Of a DNA stretch of 54,509 nucleotides, positions 54,350-54,509 are shown piece after piece (position 1 is the first letter of the stretch; each line of letters starts with the position of its first letter). A program made the position numbers and the translations under genes. The stretch comes from Staphylococcus simiae (lineage in GTDB: Bacteria > Bacillota > Bacilli > Staphylococcales > Staphylococcaceae). The DNA is taken from positions 1-54,509 of the forward strand of contig NZ_PPQR01000008.1 of NCBI RefSeq assembly GCF_002902085.1. Direction: 5' to 3'. The notes below the pieces were generated by a model that saw nothing but the letters and a program-made list of their open reading frames with translations, was not told the origin of the DNA and ran no database searches.

Positions 54350-54509
54350 TTACATTTGATTCATCAAATGCATAAGAGCCACTAAGCCTCTACTTCGTAG
54401 TGACTATTTTATTGTTTACATTTGATTGCATCAAATGCATAAGAGCCACTAAGCCTCTACTTCGTAGTGACTATCTTTTGTTTACATTTGATTGCATCAA
54501 ATGCATAAG
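54346..54509. repeat. 66-bp tandem repeat, cut by window end
   Basis: Units begin TTGTTTACATTTGAT at 54346, 54412 and 54478; two are complete and the third runs off the window. Each contains the inverted repeats CATTTGAT/ATCAAATG and CACTA/TAGTG (in GCCACTAAGC...CTTCGTAGTGAC). Units differ by a few bases. The spacing sequence is the same in each unit, so it is not a CRISPR array. The total copy number is unknown. Confidence 0.85.

Noticed and set aside
54346..54509. Direct repeats at the window end as a CRISPR array
   Set aside because: The sequence between repeated parts is also conserved from unit to unit, so there are no unique spacers, and no cas genes are nearby.

Overview
This window is a conserved chromosomal backbone segment of a low-GC staphylococcus in the Staphylococcus aureus group. 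The proteins (MprF, FemA, FemB, GlcT, TyrA, ParE, MsrR, CvfB) look like S. aureus proteins from end to end, and the gene order sbcC-mscL-opuD2-acnA-plsY-parEC-alsT-glcT-mprF-msrA-msrR-tyrA-trp-femAB-opp2-pepF-pst-cvfB matches what I remember of S. aureus. Many residues differ from the S. aureus sequences I recall, so a diverged member of the group (S. simiae-like) is more likely than S. aureus itself. The species call is inference.

Layout. 1-9961: the 3' part of sbcC (DNA repair), mscL and opuD2 (osmotic stress), acnA behind a control region with several candidate sites, a hotdog thioesterase, a HesB-like protein and plsY. 10-24 kb: topoisomerase IV (parE-parC), the AGCS transporter alsT, a STAR-like repeat tract with a 199-bp tandem repeat, glcT, a PerM/AI-2E membrane protein, mprF, msrA and msrR. 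24-28 kb: a small tautomerase, a Y-family DNA polymerase behind two LexA boxes, tyrA with a CodY-like box, and an M42 peptidase. 28.3-35.2 kb: the complete trpEGDCFBA operon behind a strong promoter and two T-box leaders in series. 35.4-38 kb: femA-femB (pentaglycine bridge). 38.6-46 kb: a Cof-type phosphatase, a possible 34-codon ORF, a four-gene Opp/Nik ABC transporter without a binding protein, a small membrane protein and pepF. 46-50.7 kb: phoU-pstBAC-pstS on the minus strand behind a phased array of PhoP-like half-sites. 50.9-53.6 kb: cvfB and an ABC-F ATPase.

The last 0.9 kb is accessory. It holds a compact Fst/PepA1-type type I toxin-antitoxin locus (31-residue hydrophobic toxin, antisense RNA promoter, 19-bp direct repeat and shared terminator), a long hairpin, the C-terminal remnant of an IS110-family transposase, and a 66-bp tandem repeat running off the window. 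In S. aureus I would expect the lysC-dap region near here, so this looks like an insertion-prone junction.

The most noteworthy signals are the type I toxin-antitoxin locus, the tandem T-boxes, the stacked sites upstream of acnA, the double SOS box, the STAR-like repeats in opposite orientations, and a possible small RNA between parC and alsT. All regulatory sites are pattern matches read by eye, not tested.
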